Source: Lutibacter sp. (lineage in GTDB: Bacteria > Bacteroidota > Bacteroidia > Flavobacteriales > Flavobacteriaceae). Taken from it: 44,515 nucleotides of DNA. Positions within the stretch are counted from its first letter, which is position 1; every line of letters starts with the position of its first letter. The position numbers and the translations under genes were made by a program. Location: NCBI RefSeq assembly GCF_030692605.1, contig NZ_JAUYUD010000007.1, positions 1 through 44,515 of the forward strand. Reading direction: 5' to 3'. Shown piece after piece: positions 24,154-32,385 of the stretch. The notes beneath the pieces were generated by a model. It searched no databases and was not told where the DNA came from. It was given only the letters and a program-made list of their open reading frames with translations.

Positions 24154-25449
24154 ATGCTTTTAGTATATACACCAAAAATTACACCTAGAATTAATTATAT
24201 TTTTAAGCATTATTTTGTTAGAATTTTACAAATACCAATAAAATTTACTAATGTAGTTGATGAATTTGTGGCTCATAACGGCCCAAAAATGACCTATGCA
24301 AAAGCACCTTTAGGGTTAGAGTTTTTTTTGAAAAGTCATAATTTATTATTGGAACAAGGCGTAAATGACATTGAAATTCAAGTTTTAAATTGGGATGAAA
24401 CACATTGTTTTTTTCCTATGAAGGAACCTTCAAACATTCCATTTGATATTTTTGCGGCTGGGTTTTACTTAATAAGTAGGTATGAGGAGTATTTGCCGCA
24501 CATAAGAGATTTTCACGATAGATATCCAGTATCAGAGAGCCTTGCTTATAAAAATGGGTTTTTAGAGAAACCTTTAATAGATATTTGGGCTTATAAATTA
24601 TTGGACTTATTTAAGAGAAAATTTCCAAATTATCCAATTCAAGAAAGAGAATTTATTAGTATTGCTACCATTGATATTGACAACGCATATGCCTATAAAA
24701 ATAAAGGATTCGTTCGTTCTTTAGGTGGTTTTGCAAACGATATTTTTCAGTTCAATACCGCAAACATTTGGAAAAGAATTAAAGTAATATTGAATTTTGA
24801 TAAAGACCCATTTGACACGTATGAAGAAATATTAAAAATTAAGGAAGAACATAATGTCAATACCTTATTCTTTATATTAATAGGGAGCTATACTTCTTTC
24901 GATAGAAACCTTTCTTATGAGAATATGAAGTTTAGATCTTTAATAAAATATTTAGCCGATTATACCAAAGTTGGTTTGCACCCTTCATATTATTCTTATT
25001 TGAATTATGATAAATTTAAAAAAGAAAAACTGAGACTAGAAGGTATTATTAATAATGATGTTACATTTTCTAGACAACATTATTTAAGATTAAAAATTCC
25101 AGAAACGTATCAACATTTAATTGATGCAGATATAAAGGAAGATTATTCAATGGGTTATGCAAATTTGGCCGGTTTTAGAGCAAGTACTTGTACTCCTTTT
25201 TATTTTTACGACCTAAATTATGAAATTCAAACACCTTTAAGGGTGTTTCCATTTGTTGTCATGGATTTCATGTTAAAAGATCATATGAATTTATCAAAAG
25301 AAGAAAGTTTAGCTAAAATTTTAGAATTAAAAGAGGAAGTTAAAAAAGTAAATGGGACTTTTATTAGCCTATTTCATAATGAAACTTTGAGTGAATATAA
25401 GGAATGGGAAGGGTGGACAGAAGTGTACAAAAAAGCAGTGATAGATTGA
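24154..25449 (+). CDS. DUF7033 / polysaccharide deacetylase-like protein
   Basis: A 431-residue protein found in Flavobacteriia. An N-terminal DUF7033-like part (about 1-110) precedes a NodB-like fold. In place of the usual TFDDG there is ATIDIDNAYAY (Asp174, Asp176), and in place of the H-x3-H metal motif there is GLHPSYYS (His276, Ser278, Ser281). One metal-binding His and the Asp pair remain but the second His is absent, so deacetylase activity is uncertain. A late His occurs in SLFHNETLS. There is no signal peptide, so it probably acts in the cytoplasm. It follows radC closely and may share its transcript. Confidence 0.72.
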   Translation: MLLVYTPKITPRINYIFKHYFVRILQIPIKFTNVVDEFVAHNGPKMTYAKAPLGLEFFLKSHNLLLEQGVNDIEIQVLNWDETHCFFPMKEPSNIPFDIFAAGFYLISRYEEYLPHIRDFHDRYPVSESLAYKNGFLEKPLIDIWAYKLLDLFKRKFPNYPIQEREFISIATIDIDNAYAYKNKGFVRSLGGFANDIFQFNTANIWKRIKVILNFDKDPFDTYEEILKIKEEHNVNTLFFILIGSYTSFDRNLSYENMKFRSLIKYLADYTKVGLHPSYYSYLNYDKFKKEKLRLEGIINNDVTFSRQHYLRLKIPETYQHLIDADIKEDYSMGYANLAGFRASTCTPFYFYDLNYEIQTPLRVFPFVVMDFMLKDHMNLSKEESLAKILELKEEVKKVNGTFISLFHNETLSEYKEWEGWTEVYKKAVID

Positions 25450-25510
25450 TAATAGTATAAATTTCCCAGAAAAAAAAGGGTTACTTAAAATCAATAATTT
25501 AGATTAGTAG

Positions 25511-25518
25511 TACATTTG
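25511..25518 (+). promoter_or_regulatory. Promoter (-7 box) directly before yjjG
   Basis: TACATTTG, an exact TAnnTTTG, ends six bases before the ATG at 25524. The expected start of transcription is at or next to the start codon. Confidence 0.5.
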
Positions 25519-25523
25519 CAAAT

Positions 25524-26204
25524 ATGAAGATACAACACGTTTTTTTCGATTTAGACCATACACTATGGGATTTTGAAACAAATTCAGATATGGCATTCGA
25601 AACCATATTTGATAAACATAAAGTGAAAGTTAGTTTAGAAAAATTCTTAAACTATTATAGAACTATTAATCAAGATTATTGGAAATTGTATCGTGATGAG
25701 CTAATTTCAAAGGAAGAATTGCGCTACGGTAGGCTAAAAGACACTTTTAAAATTATAAATTTCAATGCAAAGGATTCTTTAATACACGAGTTAGCACACG
25801 ATTATATAGATGTTTTACCAAATAATAATTATTTATTTGAAGGCACTTTAGAATTATTGGATTATTTGTTTTTAAAGTATAAACTTCATATTATAACCAA
25901 TGGTTTTAATGAAGTGCAATATGAAAAAATTAACAAATCGGGCTTAAACAAGTATTTCGAACAAATAATTACCTCGGAAGCGGCTGGTGTTAAAAAACCA
26001 AACCCATTAATTTTTAATTATGCATTGGAACTAGCTGAAACAAAAGCATCTCAATCTATTATGATTGGAGATAATTGGGAGGCTGATATAATGGGAGCAA
26101 AAAATGTTGGACTAGATGTTATTTTTTTTAATGCAAATGGAGATGCTGTTTCTTCAAATATTAAGTCAGTAACTAACTTGTTAGCCATTAAGAATTATTT
26201 ATAA
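25524..26204 (+). CDS. yjjG: YjjG-type noncanonical pyrimidine nucleotidase (HAD family)
   Basis: A 226-residue HAD hydrolase. Motif I is FFDLDHTLWDF (nucleophile Asp9, acid Asp11), motif II is IITNG, motif III is the Lys in AAGVKKP, and motif IV is IGDNWEADIMGA. The H-T-L-W-D form and the length are typical of the YjjG group, which removes phosphate from pyrimidine nucleotides including damaged or unusual ones, thereby keeping them out of DNA. It is followed seven bases later by a lipoprotein gene, so it may lead a transcript of four genes, though the downstream products act in the envelope. Confidence 0.88.
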   Translation: MKIQHVFFDLDHTLWDFETNSDMAFETIFDKHKVKVSLEKFLNYYRTINQDYWKLYRDELISKEELRYGRLKDTFKIINFNAKDSLIHELAHDYIDVLPNNNYLFEGTLELLDYLFLKYKLHIITNGFNEVQYEKINKSGLNKYFEQIITSEAAGVKKPNPLIFNYALELAETKASQSIMIGDNWEADIMGAKNVGLDVIFFNANGDAVSSNIKSVTNLLAIKNYL

Positions 26205-26211
26205 AAAAGGT

Positions 26212-26775
26212 ATGATGTTGAAAATGAAATTAATTAAAATTTCAATAGCTTTCTGTATGTTGGTTAGTACATTAAGTTGCACTAAAGATGTGGATTTCAA
26301 TCAGGTGGATGATATTGATATTCACACTTCTTTTATATCAACGCTGTTTTACTTAGATTTTTACGCATCTGATTTTTTAAATACTTCAAATCAAGAAATT
26401 CATTTACAATCTGATGTTGTTGTGGCATCCGTAAAAGAGGGAATGAAGGATTATTTAGAAAAAATAGAATTTAATATAGTAACTAAAAACACATTTAATA
26501 GGCAATTTACCCTTCAAGTAATTTTTTATGATGAAAACATGCAGCCTATTTATATTTTAAAACCAAACATTGTAATTCCTTCAAATTCAAACACTAAAAA
26601 CACTGTAATTACAGTTCCCAAAGAAGATATTAGTGTAATTTATAGCACTATTTATTTCGGTTTTAGTATGGTACTGCAACCTAGTACAACAGGTGAAATT
26701 ATTAAAGCAACGGATACTTATAATTTGAATATTAAATCATCAGCAACTTTATATTTTAACTATAAAAAAGTATGA
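26212..26775 (+). CDS. Lipoprotein of unknown function, DUF5723 partner
   Basis: A 187-residue protein with a lipoprotein signal: hydrophobic segment, then STLSC with the lipid cysteine at residue 23 (the start may be Met5 at 26224). The mature part is beta-rich, begins TKDVDFNQVDD and has no domain that I recognise. Its stop overlaps the start of the DUF5723 gene by four bases (ATGA), so the two are likely made together. In the Bacteroidota such lipoproteins sit in the outer membrane. A stoichiometric partnership with the DUF5723 protein is inferred from gene order only. Confidence 0.7.
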   Translation: MMLKMKLIKISIAFCMLVSTLSCTKDVDFNQVDDIDIHTSFISTLFYLDFYASDFLNTSNQEIHLQSDVVVASVKEGMKDYLEKIEFNIVTKNTFNRQFTLQVIFYDENMQPIYILKPNIVIPSNSNTKNTVITVPKEDISVIYSTIYFGFSMVLQPSTTGEIIKATDTYNLNIKSSATLYFNYKKV

Positions 26776-28142
26776 AGAAAGTTTTATGGATTCTTTTAAT
26801 AAACTGTTCTTTGCTTTTATCTCAAAATAAGCAAATTTTATATAATTTTGCCGAATTACCTCAAACCTTACTAATAAATCCAGGAGCAGAAGTTTCCCAT
26901 GATGTCCATGTGGGTATTCCATTTACTTCTCAAATTTCTTTTATTGGTGGTTTTACAGGGTTTTCTGCGTATGATTTGTTTGCCGATGATGGAATTAATA
27001 TCAACCAAAAAATTCAAAGAACAATTGCATCATTAGATAAAACAGAATTTGTTTCTATTAATCAGCAACTAGAAATTGTAAATGTAGGATTCAGATTACC
27101 AAATTCAGACTTTTTATCATTTGGATTTTATGAGGAGTTTGATATGCTTTTGAAAATTCCAAAAGATTTGGTCGACTTGTTTTATGAAGGAAATACGGTT
27201 TTAAATAGAGCCTATAGAATTAATAAATTATCAGGAAGTGGAGAACTTCAAGGAGTATTTCATGCTGGTCTTTCTCGAAAATTTAATGATAGATGGATAT
27301 TTGGTGTTCGAGCAAAATTATATTCAAGTGCATTTCATATTTCAACTAAACAAAATGCAGGAAATTTAGTTACAACCTTTGGGACAAATAACACTTATAA
27401 ACATCAACTAAATCAAGTAGATGCTTTGGTTCAATCTTCTGGAATAATGTTAGATGAAAATGAAGATTTTAATGCAAAATATATTCAAAAAAATATGTTA
27501 TTCGGAGGAAGTTTAGGTGTTGGTTTTGACTTTGGATTTACACATCATTTAGATAAAAATGTTACCATTAGTGGTAGTATCCAAGATGTTGGTTTTGTTT
27601 ATCATACAAAAAATGTGGAATCGTATTCCATAAAAGGGAATTATTCAGTAGAAGGTTTAAACCTTCTTTTTGATCAGAACAACCCAGAAGATTACTGGGG
27701 AAATTTACAAGATGATTTTGAGGAAAATGTTATACTTGACACCATAAATGAAAAGTATATTTCATTTAAACCGCTAAAATTGAATGGAGCTATAAGTTAT
27801 GGGTTTGGTGAGCGCGATAACGATTGTAGGTATCTGACACAAGAGGCAAATTTTAAAAACCATGTTGGATTGCATTTATTTTCAAGAGTTAGCTCAGTTC
27901 ATACATTCATAGCAGCAACTTTATTTTTTGAAAAAAGAATTGCGAAAAACCTTCACTCAAAATTCACATATACAGTCGATCCATTTTCATTTTCGAATAT
28001 TGGATTTGGAATATCGGCAAAACTGGGAATTATTAATGCATATATTGTTGCAGATAATTTACTTAGTCTAAAAAACGTGTATGATGCTAAAAGTTTTGGA
28101 TTACAAGTAGGAGCCAATATTATTATTACAAATAAAAATTAG
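26772..28142 (+). CDS. DUF5723 family protein, probable outer-membrane protein
   Basis: A 456-residue secreted protein. A signal peptide ends near residue 17 (LLLSQNKQ) and the mature protein opens with LINPGAEVSHDVHVGIPF, the typical start of DUF5723 proteins. The rest has alternating hydrophobic/polar strands, glycine-aromatic turns and a C-terminal strand GLQVGANIIITNKN, all suggesting a beta-barrel like those of the PorP and FadL kind. Function unknown. It overlaps the lipoprotein gene before it and is followed 27 bases later by a third envelope gene. Confidence 0.8.
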   Translation: MKKVLWILLINCSLLLSQNKQILYNFAELPQTLLINPGAEVSHDVHVGIPFTSQISFIGGFTGFSAYDLFADDGININQKIQRTIASLDKTEFVSINQQLEIVNVGFRLPNSDFLSFGFYEEFDMLLKIPKDLVDLFYEGNTVLNRAYRINKLSGSGELQGVFHAGLSRKFNDRWIFGVRAKLYSSAFHISTKQNAGNLVTTFGTNNTYKHQLNQVDALVQSSGIMLDENEDFNAKYIQKNMLFGGSLGVGFDFGFTHHLDKNVTISGSIQDVGFVYHTKNVESYSIKGNYSVEGLNLLFDQNNPEDYWGNLQDDFEENVILDTINEKYISFKPLKLNGAISYGFGERDNDCRYLTQEANFKNHVGLHLFSRVSSVHTFIAATLFFEKRIAKNLHSKFTYTVDPFSFSNIGFGISAKLGIINAYIVADNLLSLKNVYDAKSFGLQVGANIIITNKN

Positions 28143-28169
28143 TATATTTAACTTTCAATAAAAACAGCA

Positions 28170-29036
28170 ATGAGCAAATCAGTTATAATTACCTTTTTAC
28201 TTATATTTTACACTACCCTTAATTTTGGGCAACAACAACTAAATAATTACAAATATATTCTAGTTCCAAAAAGGTTTGAGTTTCAAAAATTGGATGATCA
28301 ATATCAATTAAATTCTCTCACAAAATTTTTATTTAATAAGGCTGGGTATACTGTGTTTTTTAGTGATGACTCTTTACCACAAGAGGTAGCAAATAATGGG
28401 TGTTTGGCGTTAAAAACACTAATAGTAGATAATTCAAGTATGTTTACAACCAAGGTTAAAATCGATTTATTAGATTGTTATAATACTATTGTTTTATCCA
28501 CTGCTGAAGGAAGTTCGAAGGAGAAAGATTATAAAAAAGGGTATCAAGAAGCCATTCGAAATGCATTTACAGAATTGGAAAACTTGAATTATAAATATAA
28601 TACTGCTGCAAATGTAACCAGTATGGGCGTTGTTAAAAAAGAAATGAAAGAGGTTATTGTTACACCTAATGTAGAAATAAAAGAAGTTGAAGAGGTTCAA
28701 ATTAAAAAAGAACCTAAAATTAAAATAATGAGTAAACCAATTGAAGAACCAATCGAAGTTTTAGCGGTTAAACCTTCTGAAAATGGGCTAGTCGGAAATT
28801 ATGACTTTGGAAATTATGGAGTGGGTACAATAAAAAAAAATGAGTCAGAATATATAGTAGTTGTTGGTGATGAACATTTAGAAATTGCCCAGATTTTTAC
28901 CACCTCAAAACCGAAAATCTTTATAATTAAATGGGCAGCTTTTAAACAACCTAAATTAGTTGAGTTAGATGTAGAAGGTAATTTAAGGGTAGACCAAAAC
29001 AATGGAAATGTGACAGTTTATAAACGAAAAAATTAG
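28170..29036 (+). CDS. Secreted protein of unknown function with Lys/Glu-rich linker
   Basis: A 288-residue protein with a signal peptide (to about residue 21, NFGQQ), an N-terminal domain (about 22-150) containing YKYILVPKRFEFQ and a GYQEAIRNAF helix, then a charged linker rich in Lys, Glu, Val and Pro (about 155-200), then a small C-terminal beta domain (GNYDFGNYGVGTIKK to VTVYKRKN). The layout suggests a periplasmic protein with two folded ends joined by a flexible bridge. I recognise no family. It is the last gene of the envelope cluster and overlaps the convergent rarA gene by four bases. Confidence 0.7.
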   Translation: MSKSVIITFLLIFYTTLNFGQQQLNNYKYILVPKRFEFQKLDDQYQLNSLTKFLFNKAGYTVFFSDDSLPQEVANNGCLALKTLIVDNSSMFTTKVKIDLLDCYNTIVLSTAEGSSKEKDYKKGYQEAIRNAFTELENLNYKYNTAANVTSMGVVKKEMKEVIVTPNVEIKEVEEVQIKKEPKIKIMSKPIEEPIEVLAVKPSENGLVGNYDFGNYGVGTIKKNESEYIVVVGDEHLEIAQIFTTSKPKIFIIKWAAFKQPKLVELDVEGNLRVDQNNGNVTVYKRKN

Positions 29037-30307
29037 TAGTTGTACTTATCTTTCCATAAATCTTTTAAATAATTTCTTAAAACTTGCTCTCTATTATTTA
29101 AACCAGGGTCATATAATTTGGTGTTAGAAATTTCTTCAGGCAAAAATTCTTGATCAACAAAATTTGAATCAAAACTGTGAGCGTATTTGTAATTTTTACC
29201 ATAATCTAACTCCTTCATTAATTTTGTAGGGGCATTTCTTAAATGTAACGGAACACTCAAATCTCCAGTTTGTTTAACTAACTGTTGTGCGTTTTTGATG
29301 GCTTCATAGCTCGAATTACTTTTAGGTGAAGTTGCCAAATAAATGGCACATTGACTCAATATAATTCTACTCTCAGGAAAACCAATAGTTGTAACAGCCT
29401 GAAATGTACTATTGGCTAAAATTAATGCAGTTGGGTTTGCATTACCAATATCTTCCGAAGCTAAAATTAACAATCGGCGGGCAATAAATTTTGCGTCTTC
29501 GCCACCTTCAATCATCCGTGCCAACCAATAAACTGCAGCATTTGGATCGCTACCTCTAATAGATTTTATGAAAGCAGAGACTATGTCGTAATGTTGTTCG
29601 CCAGTTTTATCGTATAAGACAGTATTTTTTTGAATTTTTGAAAGCACTAATTCGTTGGTAACAATTATTGGCTCATCTTCAGAATTCACCACCAATTCAA
29701 AAATATTTAAAAGTTTACGTGCATCGCCTCCTGAAACTCTCATCAGTGCTTCCGATTCTTTAATGGTGATATTTTTTTTCGAAATTAGAACATCTGTTTG
29801 TAAAGCTCTTTCTAATAAATTTTCCAAATCTCTTTTATCAAAAGAATTTAGAATATATACTTGACATCGCGAAAGAAGTGCAGGAATTACTTCAAAACTG
29901 GGGTTTTCTGTGGTAGCACCAATTAAGGTAATCCAACCTTTTTCTACAGCGGCAAGTAAAGAATCTTGTTGAGATTTGCTAAATCTGTGAATTTCATCAA
30001 TAAATAAAATTGGGTTTTTAGTTGTAAATAGACCACCACTTTGTTTCGCTTTATCAATAATGTCTCTAATATCTTTAACACCAGAACTAATGGCACTTAG
30101 GGTATAAAAAGGGCGTTGAGATTCTTTGGCAATAATAAAAGCTAATGTAGTTTTTCCAATACCAGGTGGTCCCCAAAAAATTAAACTAGGAATAATTCCT
30201 CTTTTAATATGCTGTGTTAACGCACCATGTTCACCAACTAAATGTTGTTGACTAATATAATCATCCAAGTTTTTTGGGCGAATTCGTTCTGCCAATGGTT
30301 CATTCAT
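29033..30307 (-). CDS. rarA: Replication-associated recombination protein A (RarA/MgsA AAA+ ATPase)
   Basis: A 424-residue AAA+ ATPase that acts at stalled replication forks. It opens [15 protein letters not shown], followed by Walker A GPPGIGKT (residues 46-53), Walker B ILFIDEIH (100-107), sensor [10 protein letters not shown] and the arginine region SRCQVY. The MgsA C-terminal domain holds [18 protein letters not shown] and ASEDIGNA. Length and order are those of bacterial RarA. Its 3' end overlaps the secreted-protein gene by four bases in convergent orientation. No promoter box was evident just upstream. Confidence 0.96.
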   Translation of the reverse strand: MNEPLAERIRPKNLDDYISQQHLVGEHGALTQHIKRGIIPSLIFWGPPGIGKTTLAFIIAKESQRPFYTLSAISSGVKDIRDIIDKAKQSGGLFTTKNPILFIDEIHRFSKSQQDSLLAAVEKGWITLIGATTENPSFEVIPALLSRCQVYILNSFDKRDLENLLERALQTDVLISKKNITIKESEALMRVSGGDARKLLNIFELVVNSEDEPIIVTNELVLSKIQKNTVLYDKTGEQHYDIVSAFIKSIRGSDPNAAVYWLARMIEGGEDAKFIARRLLILASEDIGNANPTALILANSTFQAVTTIGFPESRIILSQCAIYLATSPKSNSSYEAIKNAQQLVKQTGDLSVPLHLRNAPTKLMKELDYGKNYKYAHSFDSNFVDQEFLPEEISNTKLYDPGLNNREQVLRNYLKDLWKDKYNY

Positions 30308-30412
30308 ACTGTAAAAATAAGAATTAAAATGTTTTGGGCATTACGCTACATTACATTTGTGTGCGGATTATTCATTAAATCTTTTTAAGTGAAAAATAAA
30401 AAGGTAAGTTTA

Positions 30413-30434
30413 TTCTGAGTCAAGTCGAAGGATT
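30413..30434. repeat. Copy of a Bacteroidota extragenic repeat-like sequence
   Basis: TTCTGAGTCAAGTCGAAG, followed by GATT, resembles the widespread extragenic sequence of the form TTCTGAGCG-AAGTCGAAG that I know from Flavobacteriaceae genomes. Only one copy lies in this window, so the assignment rests on memory. Confidence 0.35.
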
Positions 30435-30526
30435 GCTATTCCTAACACTAAACAAACGGAATCATTATTTTAAAATGTTCAGTAATATTTTAAAAAATTA
30501 GTATATTCATAGCGTAAATTAATTCA

Positions 30527-31201
30527 ATGCACGAAAATCAATTTAGATTTAAAAGGAGTACTTTTTTTATCCCAATAGTAACAATAATTACGATTTGGTT
30601 TATCTATTTTATTGAAATCTATGGAGGTTTTAATTTTAATAAATTTGGAGTATATCCTAGAACAATCATAGGTCTTAGAGGTATTCTGTTTTCACCGTTT
30701 ATTCATAGCAATATAAAGCATTTGTTTAATAATTCTATGCCATTGTTTGTTATGTTGGGTGGTATGTTTTATTTCTATCATAAAATTGCGTTTAAAGTTA
30801 TTGTAATTGGAACCTTATTAACAGGTTTTATAACTTGGTTAATTGCAAGGGACTCTTATCATATTGGGGCAAGCGGAGTTATCTATTTTTTAGTAAGTTT
30901 TATTTTTTTTAGCGGAATTATAAGAAAATATTATCGTTTAATAGCACTTTCGTTGATAGTTGTTTTTTTATATGGCAGTATGATTTGGTATATTTTTCCA
31001 ACGGAAGAACATATTTCATGGGAAGGTCATTTATCTGGATTCTTAGTAGGTTTAGCTATGGCTTTTTTTGTTAAAAAAAGTGGACCACAACCAGAAAATT
31101 TTGAATATTCAAAAAATGAGGAATTTGATAATTTATTTGATGATGAAGGAAATTTTATACCACCAACAGAAGATGAAAATGATATAGCAAATGAAAATTA
31201 A
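30527..31201 (+). CDS. Rhomboid family intramembrane serine protease
   Basis: A 224-residue protein with about six membrane segments. The catalytic dyad is visible: Ser116 in HIGASGVIY and His168 in EGHLSGFLVG, plus the supporting HLFNN motif (Asn68) in the second span. It cuts transmembrane proteins within or close to the membrane. A long acidic C-terminal tail (from about residue 190, EEFDNLFDDEGNF onward) follows the last span and is cytoplasmic by the usual topology. It stands alone between rarA and rlmB. The substrate is unknown. Confidence 0.92.
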   Translation: MHENQFRFKRSTFFIPIVTIITIWFIYFIEIYGGFNFNKFGVYPRTIIGLRGILFSPFIHSNIKHLFNNSMPLFVMLGGMFYFYHKIAFKVIVIGTLLTGFITWLIARDSYHIGASGVIYFLVSFIFFSGIIRKYYRLIALSLIVVFLYGSMIWYIFPTEEHISWEGHLSGFLVGLAMAFFVKKSGPQPENFEYSKNEEFDNLFDDEGNFIPPTEDENDIANEN

Positions 31202-31289
31202 AAAGCTCAGATTAATTGTCAGAGAAACATCCAAAAATAACTCCTAAATTCTCTTTAGTTTAATATGGTATTTTTCGAAAGTTTGGAAC

Positions 31290-31317
31290 TTTCACATTTC
31301 ACATTTCACATTTCACC
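31290..31317. repeat. Heptamer tandem repeat (TTTCACA x3 plus one variant) beyond rlmB
   Basis: TTTCACA occurs three times perfectly, followed by TTTCACC, in direct succession, 18 bases past the rlmB stop. Unit length and copy number equal those of the CAATACT repeat at the kdsA stop, but the unit sequence is different. Confidence 0.85.
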
Positions 31318-31335
31318 CTTTTACCATTATCCTTT

Positions 31336-32112
31336 TCAAGAAGTAATTCCCCCTTTGGGGGTTGAGGGACTTTTCAACCGCTGTCTTGTAACTTCATATA
31401 AAAAAGCACCACAAGCTACAGAAACGTTTAACGATGCTATTTCACCTAATAAAGGCAATTTAGCTTTATGGTCTACTATTTTTAAAATAGAAGGGTTGAT
31501 TCCTCTATCTTCAGAGCCCATTATTAAGGCTGTAGGCAAGGTTAGATCGACATCATAAATCAAAGTATCTGTTTTTTCGGTAGCGGCCACAATTTGGATG
31601 TCAGCACCTTGAAACTGAAAAATAGCATCCTTTAAATGATCGACTTTACATATAGGTATTTTAAAAGCAGCTCCGGCAGAAGTTTTTATAGTATCGGCAC
31701 TAATTGGTGCGTTTCCTTGTTTTTGAATTATAATTCCATCAACACCGGTACATTCAGCCGTTCTAATAATAGCACCAAAATTTCGAACATCAGAAATTTT
31801 ATCTAATAGTAGAAATAAAGGAGTAGTTTCATTCTCTAAAATAGTGGTAATTAAATCATCTAAATCCATAAAATCAATAGCAGATGTTTGTGCAACAACC
31901 CCTTGATGATTTCCATTTTTAGATAATCTATTTAATTTTTCAACAGGAACATAGCTTGTAGCAATATTATGTTCTTTAATAAGTGAGTTTAATTCTGAGA
32001 ATAAATGACCACTTAAGTCTTTTTGTAAAAAAACCTTACTAATGGTTTTTCCTGAATTAATAGCCTCTATAACGGCTCTAATTCCAAACATTTTTGAAAC
32101 TTCGTTTTCCAT
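31336..32112 (-). CDS. rlmB: 23S rRNA (guanosine-2251-2'-O)-methyltransferase
   Basis: A 258-residue SpoU/TrmH-type methyltransferase. The opening MFGIRAVIEAI and the RNA-binding N-terminal domain are followed by the knotted catalytic domain: NFGAIIRTAECTGVDGIII, IMGSEDRGI and the C-terminal SLNVSVACGAFLYEV. It methylates G2251 of 23S rRNA. The first ATG (32112) is only four bases from the promoter box, so the true start may be Met8 (32091), where homologues align. The last residues (KSPSTPKGGITS) are encoded by a C/G palindrome and look like an appended repeat and not part of the fold. Confidence 0.92.
   Translation of the reverse strand: MENEVSKMFGIRAVIEAINSGKTISKVFLQKDLSGHLFSELNSLIKEHNIATSYVPVEKLNRLSKNGNHQGVVAQTSAIDFMDLDDLITTILENETTPLFLLLDKISDVRNFGAIIRTAECTGVDGIIIQKQGNAPISADTIKTSAGAAFKIPICKVDHLKDAIFQFQGADIQIVAATEKTDTLIYDVDLTLPTALIMGSEDRGINPSILKIVDHKAKLPLLGEIASLNVSVACGAFLYEVTRQRLKSPSTPKGGITS
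31349..31361. repeat. C/G palindrome encoding the rlmB C-terminal end
   Basis: CCCCCTTTGGGGG, a five-base stem with a TTT loop, followed by TTGAGGGAC. It is unusually GC-rich for this DNA, lies inside the rlmB frame and resembles extragenic C/G-rich repeats that I know from Flavobacteriaceae. Might also work as the stem of a 3'-end structure. Confidence 0.45.
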
Positions 32113-32116
32113 GAAG

Positions 32117-32146
32117 CAAAGGTATTAATCATTTTTATATAATCAA
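32117..32146 (-). promoter_or_regulatory. rlmB promoter, full Bacteroidota consensus
   Basis: On the minus strand TTG (32144-32146), a 19-base spacer and TACCTTTG (32117-32124), an ideal fit to TTG/TAnnTTTG. The box ends four bases before the first ATG, so transcription should begin at or within that ATG. This favours Met8 as the start or a leaderless mRNA. Confidence 0.75.
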
Positions 32147-32385
32147 TACCAAATTAAATGAAACAAGACTCAATTTATAATGAGTGGTTTTATGCTAAAA
32201 AAGAATTTAGACTAGGGTAAAAAAATACTTTAAATAAGTGAAATAGTACGGTTTTTTGAATTAAAATAAAATGTATATTTATCGAATCTATAGAATTTAA
32301 ATGAAGTCAGTATTTATGCAATATTTTGTTTTATTTTATAGCTAAATGGAACATTAAATTTATTATTTAACTAATTTATTAAAGT

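Noticed and set aside
30352-30359. TACATTTG as promoter of the rhomboid gene
   Set aside because: Exact match to the box, but 168 bases from the start codon and without a -33 element; by chance such matches are expected in A/T-rich DNA.
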